64,000 bases of DNA, from contig NZ_FNWO01000012.1 of NCBI RefSeq assembly GCF_900108475.1, forward strand, positions 1 through 64,000. The letters run 5' to 3'. This stretch comes from Magnetospirillum fulvum (GTDB lineage: Bacteria > Pseudomonadota > Alphaproteobacteria > Rhodospirillales > Magnetospirillaceae). A model generated the notes under the pieces. It was not told the DNA's origin. It did no database searches and saw only the letters and a program-made list of their open reading frames with translations. Positions 21,588-30,403 of the stretch are shown piece by piece. Numbering within the stretch: the first letter of the stretch is position 1; each line of letters starts with the position of its first letter. A program made the translations under genes and the position numbers.

Positions 21588-22865
21588 ATGGCGGTCTACG
21601 CCCTGGTCGATTGCAACAATTTCTATGTGTCGTGCGAGCGGGTGTTCAATCCCGCCCTTGAGGGCAAGCCGGTTGCCGTGCTGTCCAACAATGACGGCTG
21701 CGCGGTGGCCCGCTCGGCCGAGTCCAAGGCGATCGGCGTGCCGATGGGCGAACCGGCCTTCAAGCTCCGTCATTTGGTCGAGCAGCATGGCCTGATCCTG
21801 CAATCGTCGAATTACGCCCTGTATGGCGACATGTCCGAGCGGGTGATGTCGGTGCTGGCGACCTTCGCTCCCGGTGCCGAGGTCTATTCGATCGACGAAT
21901 GCTTTCTTGATCTCGACGGACTGTCGGTGCCCGACCTGACCGAATGGTGCCAGCATATCCGGGCGACGGTGAAACGCTGGACCGGGATTCCGGTGTCGGT
22001 CGGGCTCGGCGGCACCAAGACGCTGGCCAAGCTGGCCAACCGGCTGGCCAAGACCTCGCCGCGCGCCAACGGAGTGCTCGATCTGGCCAGCCATCCGGGC
22101 TGGGTCGAGCCCGCGCTGAAGCGGACGCCGGTCCGCGACGTCTGGGGCATCGGGCGGAATTATGCCGGGCATTGCGGAATCCATGGCATCCTCACCGCCT
22201 ATGACCTGACCCGGGCCGAAGACGGCTGGGTCCGCAAGACGATGGGAGCGGTCGGCCTGCGTACCGTGATGGAATTGCGCGGGATTCCGGTCCATACCCT
22301 CGACACCGAACCGTCGGACAAGCAAACCACCTGCTGCTCGCGCTCGTTCGCCGAATCGGTGACCGGGTACGAGCATGTTCACGATGCCGTGCTGACCTTC
22401 GCCAGCCGGGCGGCCGAGAAAATCCGCGCCGATGGGCTGGTGGCCGGGGCTCTCCAGGTGTTCGCCTATACCGACCGCTTTCGCCGCGACCAGCCCCAAG
22501 TCTCGCTGAACGCGATGGTTCGGCTGGCGCCGCCGACGGATGCGACGCCGCGCCTGATCGCGGCGGCCGTCTCCGGACTGCGGTCGGCGTGGCGAGACGG
22601 CTATGCCTACAAGAAGGCCGGGGTGATTCTGATTGATCTGGTCAATCCCGCCAACATCCCCCGCGATCTGTTCTCGCCCGCGCCGGAGACGGGGGCGCGG
22701 TCGCGGGCATTGATGGCAGCGGTCGATGGTCTCAACGGTCGGCTGGGCAAGGGCGCGGTCGGATACGGCCTGATCCCCAAAGATGCGCCGTGGCAGATGC
22801 GCTGTGGCAACCGCTCGCCCAATTACACCACCGCCTGGAGCGATCTGCCGGTCGCCAAGGCGTGA
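21588..22865 (+). CDS. umuC: UmuC, error-prone Y-family DNA polymerase V catalytic subunit
   Basis: This 425-residue Y-family polymerase does SOS translesion synthesis. The catalytic acidic residues are in 'YALVDCNNFYVSCERVFNP' and 'YSIDECFLDLDG'. The fingers region 'PVAVLSNNDGCAVARS' is typical of UmuC, and the C-terminal UmuC-specific region includes 'KKAGVILIDL'. It is co-transcribed with umuD under the LexA box. Confidence 0.95.
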   Translation: MAVYALVDCNNFYVSCERVFNPALEGKPVAVLSNNDGCAVARSAESKAIGVPMGEPAFKLRHLVEQHGLILQSSNYALYGDMSERVMSVLATFAPGAEVYSIDECFLDLDGLSVPDLTEWCQHIRATVKRWTGIPVSVGLGGTKTLAKLANRLAKTSPRANGVLDLASHPGWVEPALKRTPVRDVWGIGRNYAGHCGIHGILTAYDLTRAEDGWVRKTMGAVGLRTVMELRGIPVHTLDTEPSDKQTTCCSRSFAESVTGYEHVHDAVLTFASRAAEKIRADGLVAGALQVFAYTDRFRRDQPQVSLNAMVRLAPPTDATPRLIAAAVSGLRSAWRDGYAYKKAGVILIDLVNPANIPRDLFSPAPETGARSRALMAAVDGLNGRLGKGAVGYGLIPKDAPWQMRCGNRSPNYTTAWSDLPVAKA

Positions 22866-22987
22866 GGTCTGTCCGAGGCCGCTATCGCCGCCGGATGTGG
22901 CCGGGGGTGGTTTTTACCCTACCCGCAAGAATAGCCACTAGTTGTGCGCAGAATGTAAATTCACGGTAATAAAAATGTGCCAACCTG

Positions 22988-23003
22988 CTGTAAACGGTTA
23001 CAG
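22988..23003. promoter_or_regulatory. Inverted repeat CTGTAA-N4-TTACAG upstream of adhE
   Basis: A perfect 6-bp dyad with a 4-bp gap lies about 143 bp before adhE, in an AT-richer patch of the 280-bp umuC-adhE gap. It may be an operator for a dimeric regulator. Nothing else was seen in that gap. Confidence 0.4.
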
Positions 23004-23145
23004 TTCTCATAAGAATGCACCCGAAAGACATTCAGGGCTGGATACCCAGTCCCTTCTATGAGCAATTACCCATTCAGATTCTAATGCCGGACTGAATCTC
23101 CGGTTTCATATCTGATCTTTTTAGCAACCACAATGGGGGTTGACG

Positions 23146-25794
23146 GTGACCTTTTCCGCCCTGTCCGACCTCGACCAATTGGTCGCGCGCGTCAAAGCCG
23201 CACAATTGGCCTATTCCACCTATTCGCAGGAACAGGTGGACCTTATTTTCCGTAGCGCCGCCCTGGCCGCTGCCGACGCCCGCATCCCTCTGGCGCGCCT
23301 CGCCGCCGAAGAAACCGGGATGGGCGTCGTCGAAGATAAGGTGATCAAGAACCACTTCGCCTCGGAATACATCTACAACGCCTACAAGGACGATAAGACC
23401 TGCGGCATTGTCGAGGTTAACGACGAAGCGGGCACCATCACCATCGCCGAGCCGGTGGGATTGATTTGCGGCATCGTGCCGACCACCAATCCGACCTCGA
23501 CCGCGATCTTCAAGGCGCTGATCTGCCTGAAGACCCGCAACGGCATCATCTTCAGCCCGCATCCGCGTGCGGCGCGCTCGACCTGCGCTGCCGCCAAGCT
23601 GGTGCTGGATGCCGCCGTCGCCGCCGGTGCGCCCGCCGACATCATCGGCTGGATCGACACGCCGTCGCTGGAACTGTCGAACGGGCTGATGCATCACCCC
23701 GACGTCAACCTGATCCTGGCCACCGGCGGTCCCGGCATGGTGCGGGCGGCCTATTCCTCGGGCAAACCGGCGATCGGCGTCGGTGCGGGCAACACCCCGG
23801 TGGTGATCGACGAGACCGCCGACATCAAGCGGGCGGTCGCCTCGATCCTGATGTCGAAGACCTTCGATAACGGCGTCGTCTGCGCCTCGGAGCAATCGGT
23901 CATCGTCGTCGATTCGGTGTACGAGGCGGTGCGCCAGCGCTTCGCCAGCCATGGCGGCTATATCCTCAATCCCGTCGAATTGGACGCGGTGCGCAAGGTG
24001 TTGCTGGTCGATGGCAACGTCAACGTCAACATCGTCGGCCAGCCGGCCAGCCGCATCGCCGAACTGGCGGGCATCTCGGTGCCGCGCGACACCAAGATTC
24101 TGATCGGCGAGGTCAAGGACACCATTGCCGCAGAGCCTTTCGCCCACGAAAAGCTGTCGCCGACGCTGGCGATGTATCGCCGGGCCGATTACGCTCAGGC
24201 GGTCGCCGCGGCGGTGGAACTGGTGGCGCTGGGTGGCATCGGCCATACCTCGGTGCTGTATACCGACCAGGATCTCCAGCCGCAGCGGGTCGCCGATTTC
24301 GGCAAGCACATGAAGACCGCCCGCATCCTGATCAACACCCCCTCGTCGCATGGCGGGATTGGCGATCTGTATAATTTCAGTCTGGCGCCGTCGCTGACGC
24401 TGGGTTGCGGATCGTGGGGCGGCAATTCGATCTCGGAAAATGTCGGTCCCAAGCATCTGATCAACAAGAAAACCGTCGCCAAGCGAGCCGAAAACATGCT
24501 GTGGCACAAACTGCCCAAGTCGATCTATTTCCGTCGCGGCGCGATCACCGAAGCGCTGAAGGATCTGGCGGGCAAGAAGCGGGCGTTGATCATCACCGAC
24601 CGCTATCTCTTCAGCAATGGCTACGTTGACGATACCATCTCGCTGCTGAAGCGCCACGGGATGGAGGTCGAAACCTTCTTCCAGGTCGAAGCCGATCCGA
24701 CCCTGTCGATCATCAACAAGGGCGTCGAGATTGCTCAGGCGTTCCAGCCCGACGTGATCGTCGCCCTGGGTGGCGGTTCACCGATGGATGCGGCCAAGCT
24801 GATCTGGGTGCTGTACGAGCATCCCGAGGTCAATTTCGCCGACCTCGCGCTCCGCTTCATGGATATCCGCAAGCGCATCTACAAATTCCCCAAACTGGGG
24901 ATCAAGGCCGAACTGGTGGCGATTCCCACCACCTCGGGCACCGGATCGGAAGTGACGCCGTTCGCCGTCGTCACCGACGATGCGACCGGGATCAAATACC
25001 CGATCGCCGATTACGAGCTGACCCCCAGCATGGCCATCGTCGATGCCAATTTCGTGATGAACCTGCCCAAGTCGCTGACCGCGTTCGGCGGCATCGACGC
25101 GGTGGTGCACGCGCTGGAAGCCTATGTCTCGATCATGGCCAGCGAATACACCGACGGGCAGGCGCTCCAGGCCCTGAAGCTGCTGAAGGAAAGCCTGCCG
25201 TCGGCTTATGTCAACGGGGCCAAGGATCCGGTCGCGCGCGAACGCGTCCATAACGGTGCCACCATCGCCGGGATCGCCTTCGCCAATGCCTTCCTGGGGG
25301 TGTGCCATTCGATGGCCCACAAGCTGGGGGCCGCCTTCCATCTGCCGCACGGTCTGGCCAATGCCCTGCTGATCTGCAACGTCATCCGCTTCAACGCCAA
25401 TGACAATCCGACCAAGCAGGCGGCGTTCTCGCAATATGACCGGCCGAAATCGCGCCATCGCTATGGCGAGATCGCGATTGCCCTCGGTCTCGACGGCGTC
25501 AACACCGCCGCCCGGATCGAGCATTTGTTGCAGTGGCTGGATGGGCTGAAGCACGAGCTGGGCATTCCGCCGTCGATCCAGGCCGCCGGTGTGGCCGAGG
25601 CCGACTTCCTGGCCAAGCTCGACACCCTGGCCGTCGAAGCGTTCGACGACCAATGCACCGGGGCCAATCCGCGCTTCCCGCTGGTGGCGGAATTGAAGGC
25701 GATCCTGCTCGACAGCTATTATGGTCGTCCCTTCGTCGAGGAACATGTCCCCGCTTATGGCGAGGACGACGCGACGAAGACGGTCGAGGACTGA
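23146..25794 (+). CDS. adhE: AdhE, bifunctional acetaldehyde-CoA/alcohol dehydrogenase
   Basis: This 882-residue cytoplasmic fermentative enzyme converts acetyl-CoA to ethanol with two NADH. Residues about 1-440 form the acylating aldehyde dehydrogenase with catalytic Cys in 'FDNGVVCASEQSVIV'. Residues about 455-880 form the iron-dependent alcohol dehydrogenase with 'GGGSPMDAAKLIW' and the metal-binding 'HSMAHKLGAAFHLPHGLAN'. GTG at 23146 has GGGGG 6 bases upstream; a TTG two codons earlier abuts the purine run and is less likely. It supports dark anaerobic metabolism. Confidence 0.95.
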   Translation: MTFSALSDLDQLVARVKAAQLAYSTYSQEQVDLIFRSAALAAADARIPLARLAAEETGMGVVEDKVIKNHFASEYIYNAYKDDKTCGIVEVNDEAGTITIAEPVGLICGIVPTTNPTSTAIFKALICLKTRNGIIFSPHPRAARSTCAAAKLVLDAAVAAGAPADIIGWIDTPSLELSNGLMHHPDVNLILATGGPGMVRAAYSSGKPAIGVGAGNTPVVIDETADIKRAVASILMSKTFDNGVVCASEQSVIVVDSVYEAVRQRFASHGGYILNPVELDAVRKVLLVDGNVNVNIVGQPASRIAELAGISVPRDTKILIGEVKDTIAAEPFAHEKLSPTLAMYRRADYAQAVAAAVELVALGGIGHTSVLYTDQDLQPQRVADFGKHMKTARILINTPSSHGGIGDLYNFSLAPSLTLGCGSWGGNSISENVGPKHLINKKTVAKRAENMLWHKLPKSIYFRRGAITEALKDLAGKKRALIITDRYLFSNGYVDDTISLLKRHGMEVETFFQVEADPTLSIINKGVEIAQAFQPDVIVALGGGSPMDAAKLIWVLYEHPEVNFADLALRFMDIRKRIYKFPKLGIKAELVAIPTTSGTGSEVTPFAVVTDDATGIKYPIADYELTPSMAIVDANFVMNLPKSLTAFGGIDAVVHALEAYVSIMASEYTDGQALQALKLLKESLPSAYVNGAKDPVARERVHNGATIAGIAFANAFLGVCHSMAHKLGAAFHLPHGLANALLICNVIRFNANDNPTKQAAFSQYDRPKSRHRYGEIAIALGLDGVNTAARIEHLLQWLDGLKHELGIPPSIQAAGVAEADFLAKLDTLAVEAFDDQCTGANPRFPLVAELKAILLDSYYGRPFVEEHVPAYGEDDATKTVED

Positions 25795-25849
25795 AGACAC
25801 CTGCCGGGGCGTGGGGGATAAAACCTCGCGTCCCGGTGGACGGGTCGGC

Positions 25850-27535
25850 TCAGGACGCCGAGTTTGGCCGAGACCCGGCCAGACTCGGCCCTCGGGTCGG
25901 CAGCGGAGCGGCGAAGATATCGTCGTTCTGGTGCCGTTGCAGCCAGCCGGTCGCGGTTTCAAGTCCGGCCGGAGGCGAGAACAGATATCCCTGCATGATC
26001 TCGGCCCCCTGGGCGAGCAGGAAGTCGGCCTGTTCCTGGGTTTCGACGCCTTCGACGACGACGTCGAGCGCCAGTGCCCGGGCCATCGCCACGATCATGG
26101 TGACGATTTCGCGGGCTTCGTTGCTGTGACCGGTGTCCTGGACGAACGAACGATCAATCTTGAAAATGTCGATCGGCAGCCGTCGCAGACTCCCCAGCGA
26201 CGAATGCCCCGTGCCAAAATCATCAATCGCGATCCGCAGATTGGAAGCCTTTAGCGCGGCAATCAGCCCCCGATTTTGCTGGATGACATCCATCATCGCG
26301 CTTTCGGTCAGTTCGATCTCGATCAGGTCGAGCGGCACGGCGAAGTCGGCCAGCGGGCGGAGCAGTTCGTCGATATCGTCTTCGACCAACTGAACCGGCG
26401 AGACGTTGACCGAGACGGGAACCGGCGACAGCCCCTGGCGGAGCCAGGCGGCGACGGTGGAGCAGGCTTCCCGCATCACCCAGCGCCCGAGCGGGACAAT
26501 CATCCCGTTTGCTTCGGCCAGCGGGATGAACAGATCGGGAGAGATCATGCCTTTGACCGGATGGCGCCATCGCAGCAGGGCCTCGAACCCGACCAGTCGC
26601 CCCGACGGCCATTCCACCTTGGGCTGGAAATAGAGCAGGAACTCGTTGCGCTCGATCGCCAGCCGCAGATCGGCCTCCAGCTCGACCCGGGTGCGGACGT
26701 CTTCGAGAATCGACAGCTTGAAGCGCTGGGTCCGGGCACCGCCGTCGCGGCGGGCGACGTTGGCGGCCAATTCGGCGGCGTTGAGAATGCCCTCGGCGTC
26801 GGCGCAATCGGCGGGCCACGAGGCGGTGCCGATCGACGCGCCGACCAGGAAATCGTGATGCTCGATCACCAGCGGAGCCTTGAGCACCTGATGCAGCCGG
26901 TTGGCGTAGCGGTCCAGCGCGTCGGGCTGGTCCGGTTCGGCGATCACCACGGCGAAGGTCGCGGCGGAGAGATAGCCGACGGTGCAGTCGGGCGTCGCGA
27001 TCCGCTTGAGGCACTGGGCGAACGCCCGCAGCAGCAGATCGGCGTAGGAGCGGCCGCTGGCCTCGGCGAACAGGCCGAAGCGATCGACCTGGATCACCAG
27101 GACGCCGAACTGGGCGAGGCCGCTTGACTCGATCAGGCTGTGCACATGGTCTTCGATCGCGTCGCGATTGAGCAGGCCGGTGATGGGGTCGCGGGTGGCA
27201 AAGGCGACCAGCCGTTCCGCCGAAATCTGCGGCAAGGCGCGCAGCAGGACGGGAAAAGTCGCTCCATTGCGGCGTTCGGCCGGGAATTTGACGATCAGGG
27301 GCTCGCCGCTTGAGCGGCTGAAGCGAATGTTGCGGGTCGGATCGACCCGTTCGCTGGCGTCGGTGACGAAATCGTTGAGGGGACGGCCGTGATAATCGCT
27401 CCCCAGCCCGAGCAGGCAAGTCGCAGCGGGATTGGCCCGCACCAGCGACCAATCTTCGTCGAGCAGCAGGATCGCGTCCGAAGCCATGTCAACGGCCAGA
27501 TCGCACGCGCTGATGATGTCGTCACGAATAGCCAA
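25850..27535 (-). CDS. PAS-GGDEF(degenerate)-EAL signalling protein
   Basis: This protein of about 561 residues has an N-terminal PAS-like region ('ASDAILLLDEDWSLVRANPA'), a GGDEF domain and a C-terminal EAL domain. The GGDEF active site is replaced by 'YLSAATFAVV', so no diguanylate cyclase activity is expected. The EAL domain keeps FEALLRWRH, 'IEIELTESAMM', DDFGTG, KIDRSF and 'VVVEGVET', so it should hydrolyse c-di-GMP. The frame is open to a GTG at 27667, but the TTG at 27535 preceded by GAGGGGG is preferred because the earlier part is AT-rich and reads unlike a protein. Confidence 0.88.
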   Translation of the reverse strand: MAIRDDIISACDLAVDMASDAILLLDEDWSLVRANPAATCLLGLGSDYHGRPLNDFVTDASERVDPTRNIRFSRSSGEPLIVKFPAERRNGATFPVLLRALPQISAERLVAFATRDPITGLLNRDAIEDHVHSLIESSGLAQFGVLVIQVDRFGLFAEASGRSYADLLLRAFAQCLKRIATPDCTVGYLSAATFAVVIAEPDQPDALDRYANRLHQVLKAPLVIEHHDFLVGASIGTASWPADCADAEGILNAAELAANVARRDGGARTQRFKLSILEDVRTRVELEADLRLAIERNEFLLYFQPKVEWPSGRLVGFEALLRWRHPVKGMISPDLFIPLAEANGMIVPLGRWVMREACSTVAAWLRQGLSPVPVSVNVSPVQLVEDDIDELLRPLADFAVPLDLIEIELTESAMMDVIQQNRGLIAALKASNLRIAIDDFGTGHSSLGSLRRLPIDIFKIDRSFVQDTGHSNEAREIVTMIVAMARALALDVVVEGVETQEQADFLLAQGAEIMQGYLFSPPAGLETATGWLQRHQNDDIFAAPLPTRGPSLAGSRPNSAS

Positions 27536-28033
27536 GCGTCCCCCTCGTCGGTCGTTGCCAACGATTAGCCGTCGGCCCAGCCTCTTTCCCTCATCAGAGA
27601 ATGGCGAGGCACAAAGTGAATTGACTGTATTTGAGAATGGCTCCAGTATTCTTGCTAGTGAGCCCACTCAAAATAATTCAGGAGCAAATATCTCCTACCA
27701 ATAAGAGAGTCAATATAAGCCTTGGATATATTCTTGTGGGCAGCGATTTTTTAAGAATTTAAATTAATTTTATGTAAATTTTTTCTGGTCTCGCTTCGGT
27801 ATGTGCAGATTTCTCAATGCCCCCAGGCGAAGCGGCCGTTGCGATGGCTCCAGTCCAATCGGGGAGCGTCGAAAGAGATGCTAGCAATTCAGTCGCGTGC
27901 GGTGGGTGGGGCAGAGGTCGAGCCCGATTCGGCATGTGGATAAGGTGCCGGTACGACTTTTGAATAGGTCTTGAACAAAAGAAGGAAAATGAGTGATGAT
28001 GAAAGCCCTTCTTTATAGAACGGGTAAAGTCGG
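27536..28033. other. AT-rich gap before the NarL-type regulator
   Basis: About 500 bp without a convincing gene. Positions 27700-27790 are strikingly AT-rich for this genome. A 9-codon frame (27989-28018) with GAAGGA before its ATG ends 15 bp before the regulator start and may be a leader. No clear promoter assigned. Confidence 0.4.
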
Positions 28034-28666
28034 ATGCGGGTTCTAATCGCTGATGATCATCCCCTTTTTTTGGATGCTGCCCGCACCCATTTAGAGCGGA
28101 TTTTTCCTGTGTGCGAGGTCGCCGAGGCGAGGTCTTTGCCTGATGCCATTCATTGCCTCAGAGAGAGTGGCCCGTTTCATCTGATTCTGCTCGACCTGTC
28201 GATGCCGGGGATGGACCCGAGCGGCGGCGTGGCCGAAGCGGTCGGCGTGGCAGGGGCGGCACCGGTGGTGATTTTCTCAGGAATGGCGAGCCCGGATGAC
28301 GTCTGGTCCTGCGTCGCCGCTGGGGCCAAGGGCTTTCTGCCGAAGACACTGGATGCGGCGATGTTCGCTGCCGCCCTCAACATCATCATGTTGGGCGGCA
28401 CCTATGTTCCGGCCGAGTTCGCCGCCAGTCGGACGGCTCCCGTTGCGGTGCCCGCCAATGCCCGCGATCTGTCGGCGCGCGAGATTGATGTGCTGCGGAT
28501 GCTGGTGACGGGGGCGTCGAACAAGGAAATCGCCCGCGAACTCAACATCCAGGAGGTCACGGTCAAGCTGCATGCGACTCGGATCTTCAACAAGCTGGGG
28601 GTCAAGAACCGCTCGCAGGCGGCGGTGATGGCGCTGGAATGCGGACTGGTCTCCCGCCAGGGGTGA
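28034..28666 (+). CDS. NarL/LuxR-family response regulator
   Basis: This 210-residue protein has a receiver domain (about 1-120; phosphate-accepting Asp in 'LILLDLSMPGM', acidic pair in 'IADDHPL', Lys in 'GFLPKTLD') and a LuxR-type helix-turn-helix (about 145-205; 'LSAREIDVLRMLVTGASNKE', then 'VTVKLHATRIFNKLGVKNRS'). No ribosome binding site stands out. It is followed in the same direction by a single-domain receiver, a binding lipoprotein and a hybrid kinase, and may be the output of that system. The paralogue at 55799 is similar. Confidence 0.9.
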   Translation: MRVLIADDHPLFLDAARTHLERIFPVCEVAEARSLPDAIHCLRESGPFHLILLDLSMPGMDPSGGVAEAVGVAGAAPVVIFSGMASPDDVWSCVAAGAKGFLPKTLDAAMFAAALNIIMLGGTYVPAEFAASRTAPVAVPANARDLSAREIDVLRMLVTGASNKEIARELNIQEVTVKLHATRIFNKLGVKNRSQAAVMALECGLVSRQG

Positions 28667-28814
28667 AGGGTGGGGACTCTCCTCTATGCGATGGTCGATA
28701 GACTCATGCGTCGCTGGATTGACCTCTGCATTGCCCCGATTTTCCTTAAAATGCGTAGCATTCGAGGATAGTGGCGCGTGTTTTGCGCCGATTTCATCTT
28801 ATGCGGAGCGCGAT

Positions 28815-29180
28815 ATGGCGAGAGTTCTCGTTGTTGATGACGATCCTCTCTACCGTGAACTGGTCGAGACAATGCTGATCCGGGGCGGCCATTCTGTCAT
28901 TGGGGTCGATAACGGACAGAAATGTCTGTCGAAACTGGGCGAGGAGAGCTTTGACATCGTCATTACCGATCTATTCATGCCGTTGCGCGACGGGGTCGAA
29001 ACCATCGTCGCGATCCGTGGCAGCGGCAACGCAACGCCGATCATCGGCATGACCGGAGGGATCGCCGGGGCGGTCCGTCCCTATGTTGGGGCGATGACCA
29101 GGCTGGGAGCGAATGCTGTCTTGGTGAAGCCGTTTACCGTCGATGAGCTCAATCAAGCGTTGATGATGGTGCAGTCATAA
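28815..29180 (+). CDS. Single-domain (CheY-like) response regulator
   Basis: This 121-residue receiver domain has no output part: acidic pair in 'VVDDDPLYREL', Asp in 'IVITDLFMPLRDG', Lys in 'NAVLVKPFTV'. The ATG at 28815 follows GGAGCGCGAT. It lies between the NarL-type regulator and the lipoprotein gene and could be a phosphate shuttle for the hybrid kinase downstream. Confidence 0.88.
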   Translation: MARVLVVDDDPLYRELVETMLIRGGHSVIGVDNGQKCLSKLGEESFDIVITDLFMPLRDGVETIVAIRGSGNATPIIGMTGGIAGAVRPYVGAMTRLGANAVLVKPFTVDELNQALMMVQS

Positions 29181-29276
29181 GGATTTTCCTGGATAAAGCG
29201 GATAGTGTTGCATCAATCCAGATATATATTTAAGCATAGGTCTGTGGCCTTGGGGCGGATCAGGAGAGGCAGATTC

Positions 29277-30398
29277 GTGCGGTGGAGTGACGCAGGGCGA
29301 TTGAGGTTCGGTGTCTTGCTGCTGGTCTGCGGCCTTGCCGCCTGCGACGAGCCAGAACCGATTCGGATCGGCTTCCTGGGCGAAATGTCCGGACGCAACG
29401 CTGATTTGGGCGTTTCCAGTCTGAATGGGGCGATGATCGCCATCGAAGAGCAGAATCTGGCTGGCGGACTGAACGGCCGACCGATTCATATCGTCGTCCG
29501 CGACGACACGATGAATCCGGCGCTTGCCGTCAAATATCTCGACGACTTTGCCGCCGCGTCGATCGAGGTCGTGATCGGACCGGTGATCAGCAATATGGTG
29601 GTTGCGATCGCCCCCGCTGCGGCGGCACGCAACCTGCTGCTGATCTCCCCGGGGGCGAAGACGCGGCGGCTGACCGGCCTGGACGATAACGTCATCCGGA
29701 TGGTGTCGGATACATCTCTGAATGCGGTCTCGATGGCCACTTTTCTGGCGGAACGACGGGATATCCATCGTGTCGTGATCATTCGCGACGGGTCGAACGA
29801 CGAATTCACCAAGGACTGGTCCGATGATTTCACCGCGCGTTTCGGTCAGTTGAAGCGGTCGGTCGATCGTGAAATCGTTTACGAGTCAGGGGGGCGGGCG
29901 CACTTTCACGATCTGGCCAAACAGGCGGTGATGGCGAAGAGCGATGCGATCGTTTTGATCGCCGGCAATCTGGATGCGGCGATTTTGTGCCAGCATATCC
30001 GCAATTTCGATCCTGACGTTGTGATCGCGACGTCGGAATGGGCGGGGAGCGACAAATTCATCGAGGCCGGGGGGCGCGCAACCGAAGGGGTTTTGTTGTC
30101 GCAGAACATCAATTCTGAAAGTGATGATCCGGCCTATTTGACGTTCGTTCAAAAATACAGATCAAAGTATAAAAGCGATCCTGGGCTGATCGGCATCCGA
30201 GCCTATGAAGCCGCCCAAACTATTTTCACGGCACTGAAGCTGCGCCAGGACGACGAATCGATCAAGGAGGCGATCCTGCGGATCGGGACGTTCCCCGGTA
30301 TGCAAAACCCCGTCCAGATCGACCGCTTTGGCGATTCGGCCCGGCCCCCCTTCATCTCCGAGGTTTCGGGCGGGAAGCTGACCGTTGTGGGACGATAA
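29277..30398 (+). CDS. Periplasmic leucine/amide-type binding lipoprotein, likely sensor partner
   Basis: This 373-residue lipoprotein of the Peripla_BP_6 (LivJ/AmiC-like) family has a signal with lipobox LAAC (in 'LLLVCGLAACDEP'), then 'IRIGFLGEMSGRNADLG', 'GPVISNMVVAIAPAAA' and 'LIGIRAYEAAQTIFTAL'. GTG at 29277 preceded by GAGAGG places a normal n-region. The frame is open back to 29205. It ends 5 bp before the hybrid kinase start. No permease or ATPase gene is present, so it more likely presents a ligand to the kinase than to a transporter. Ligand unknown. Confidence 0.85.
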   Translation: MRWSDAGRLRFGVLLLVCGLAACDEPEPIRIGFLGEMSGRNADLGVSSLNGAMIAIEEQNLAGGLNGRPIHIVVRDDTMNPALAVKYLDDFAAASIEVVIGPVISNMVVAIAPAAAARNLLLISPGAKTRRLTGLDDNVIRMVSDTSLNAVSMATFLAERRDIHRVVIIRDGSNDEFTKDWSDDFTARFGQLKRSVDREIVYESGGRAHFHDLAKQAVMAKSDAIVLIAGNLDAAILCQHIRNFDPDVVIATSEWAGSDKFIEAGGRATEGVLLSQNINSESDDPAYLTFVQKYRSKYKSDPGLIGIRAYEAAQTIFTALKLRQDDESIKEAILRIGTFPGMQNPVQIDRFGDSARPPFISEVSGGKLTVVGR

Positions 30399-30403
30399 CA
30401 CCG

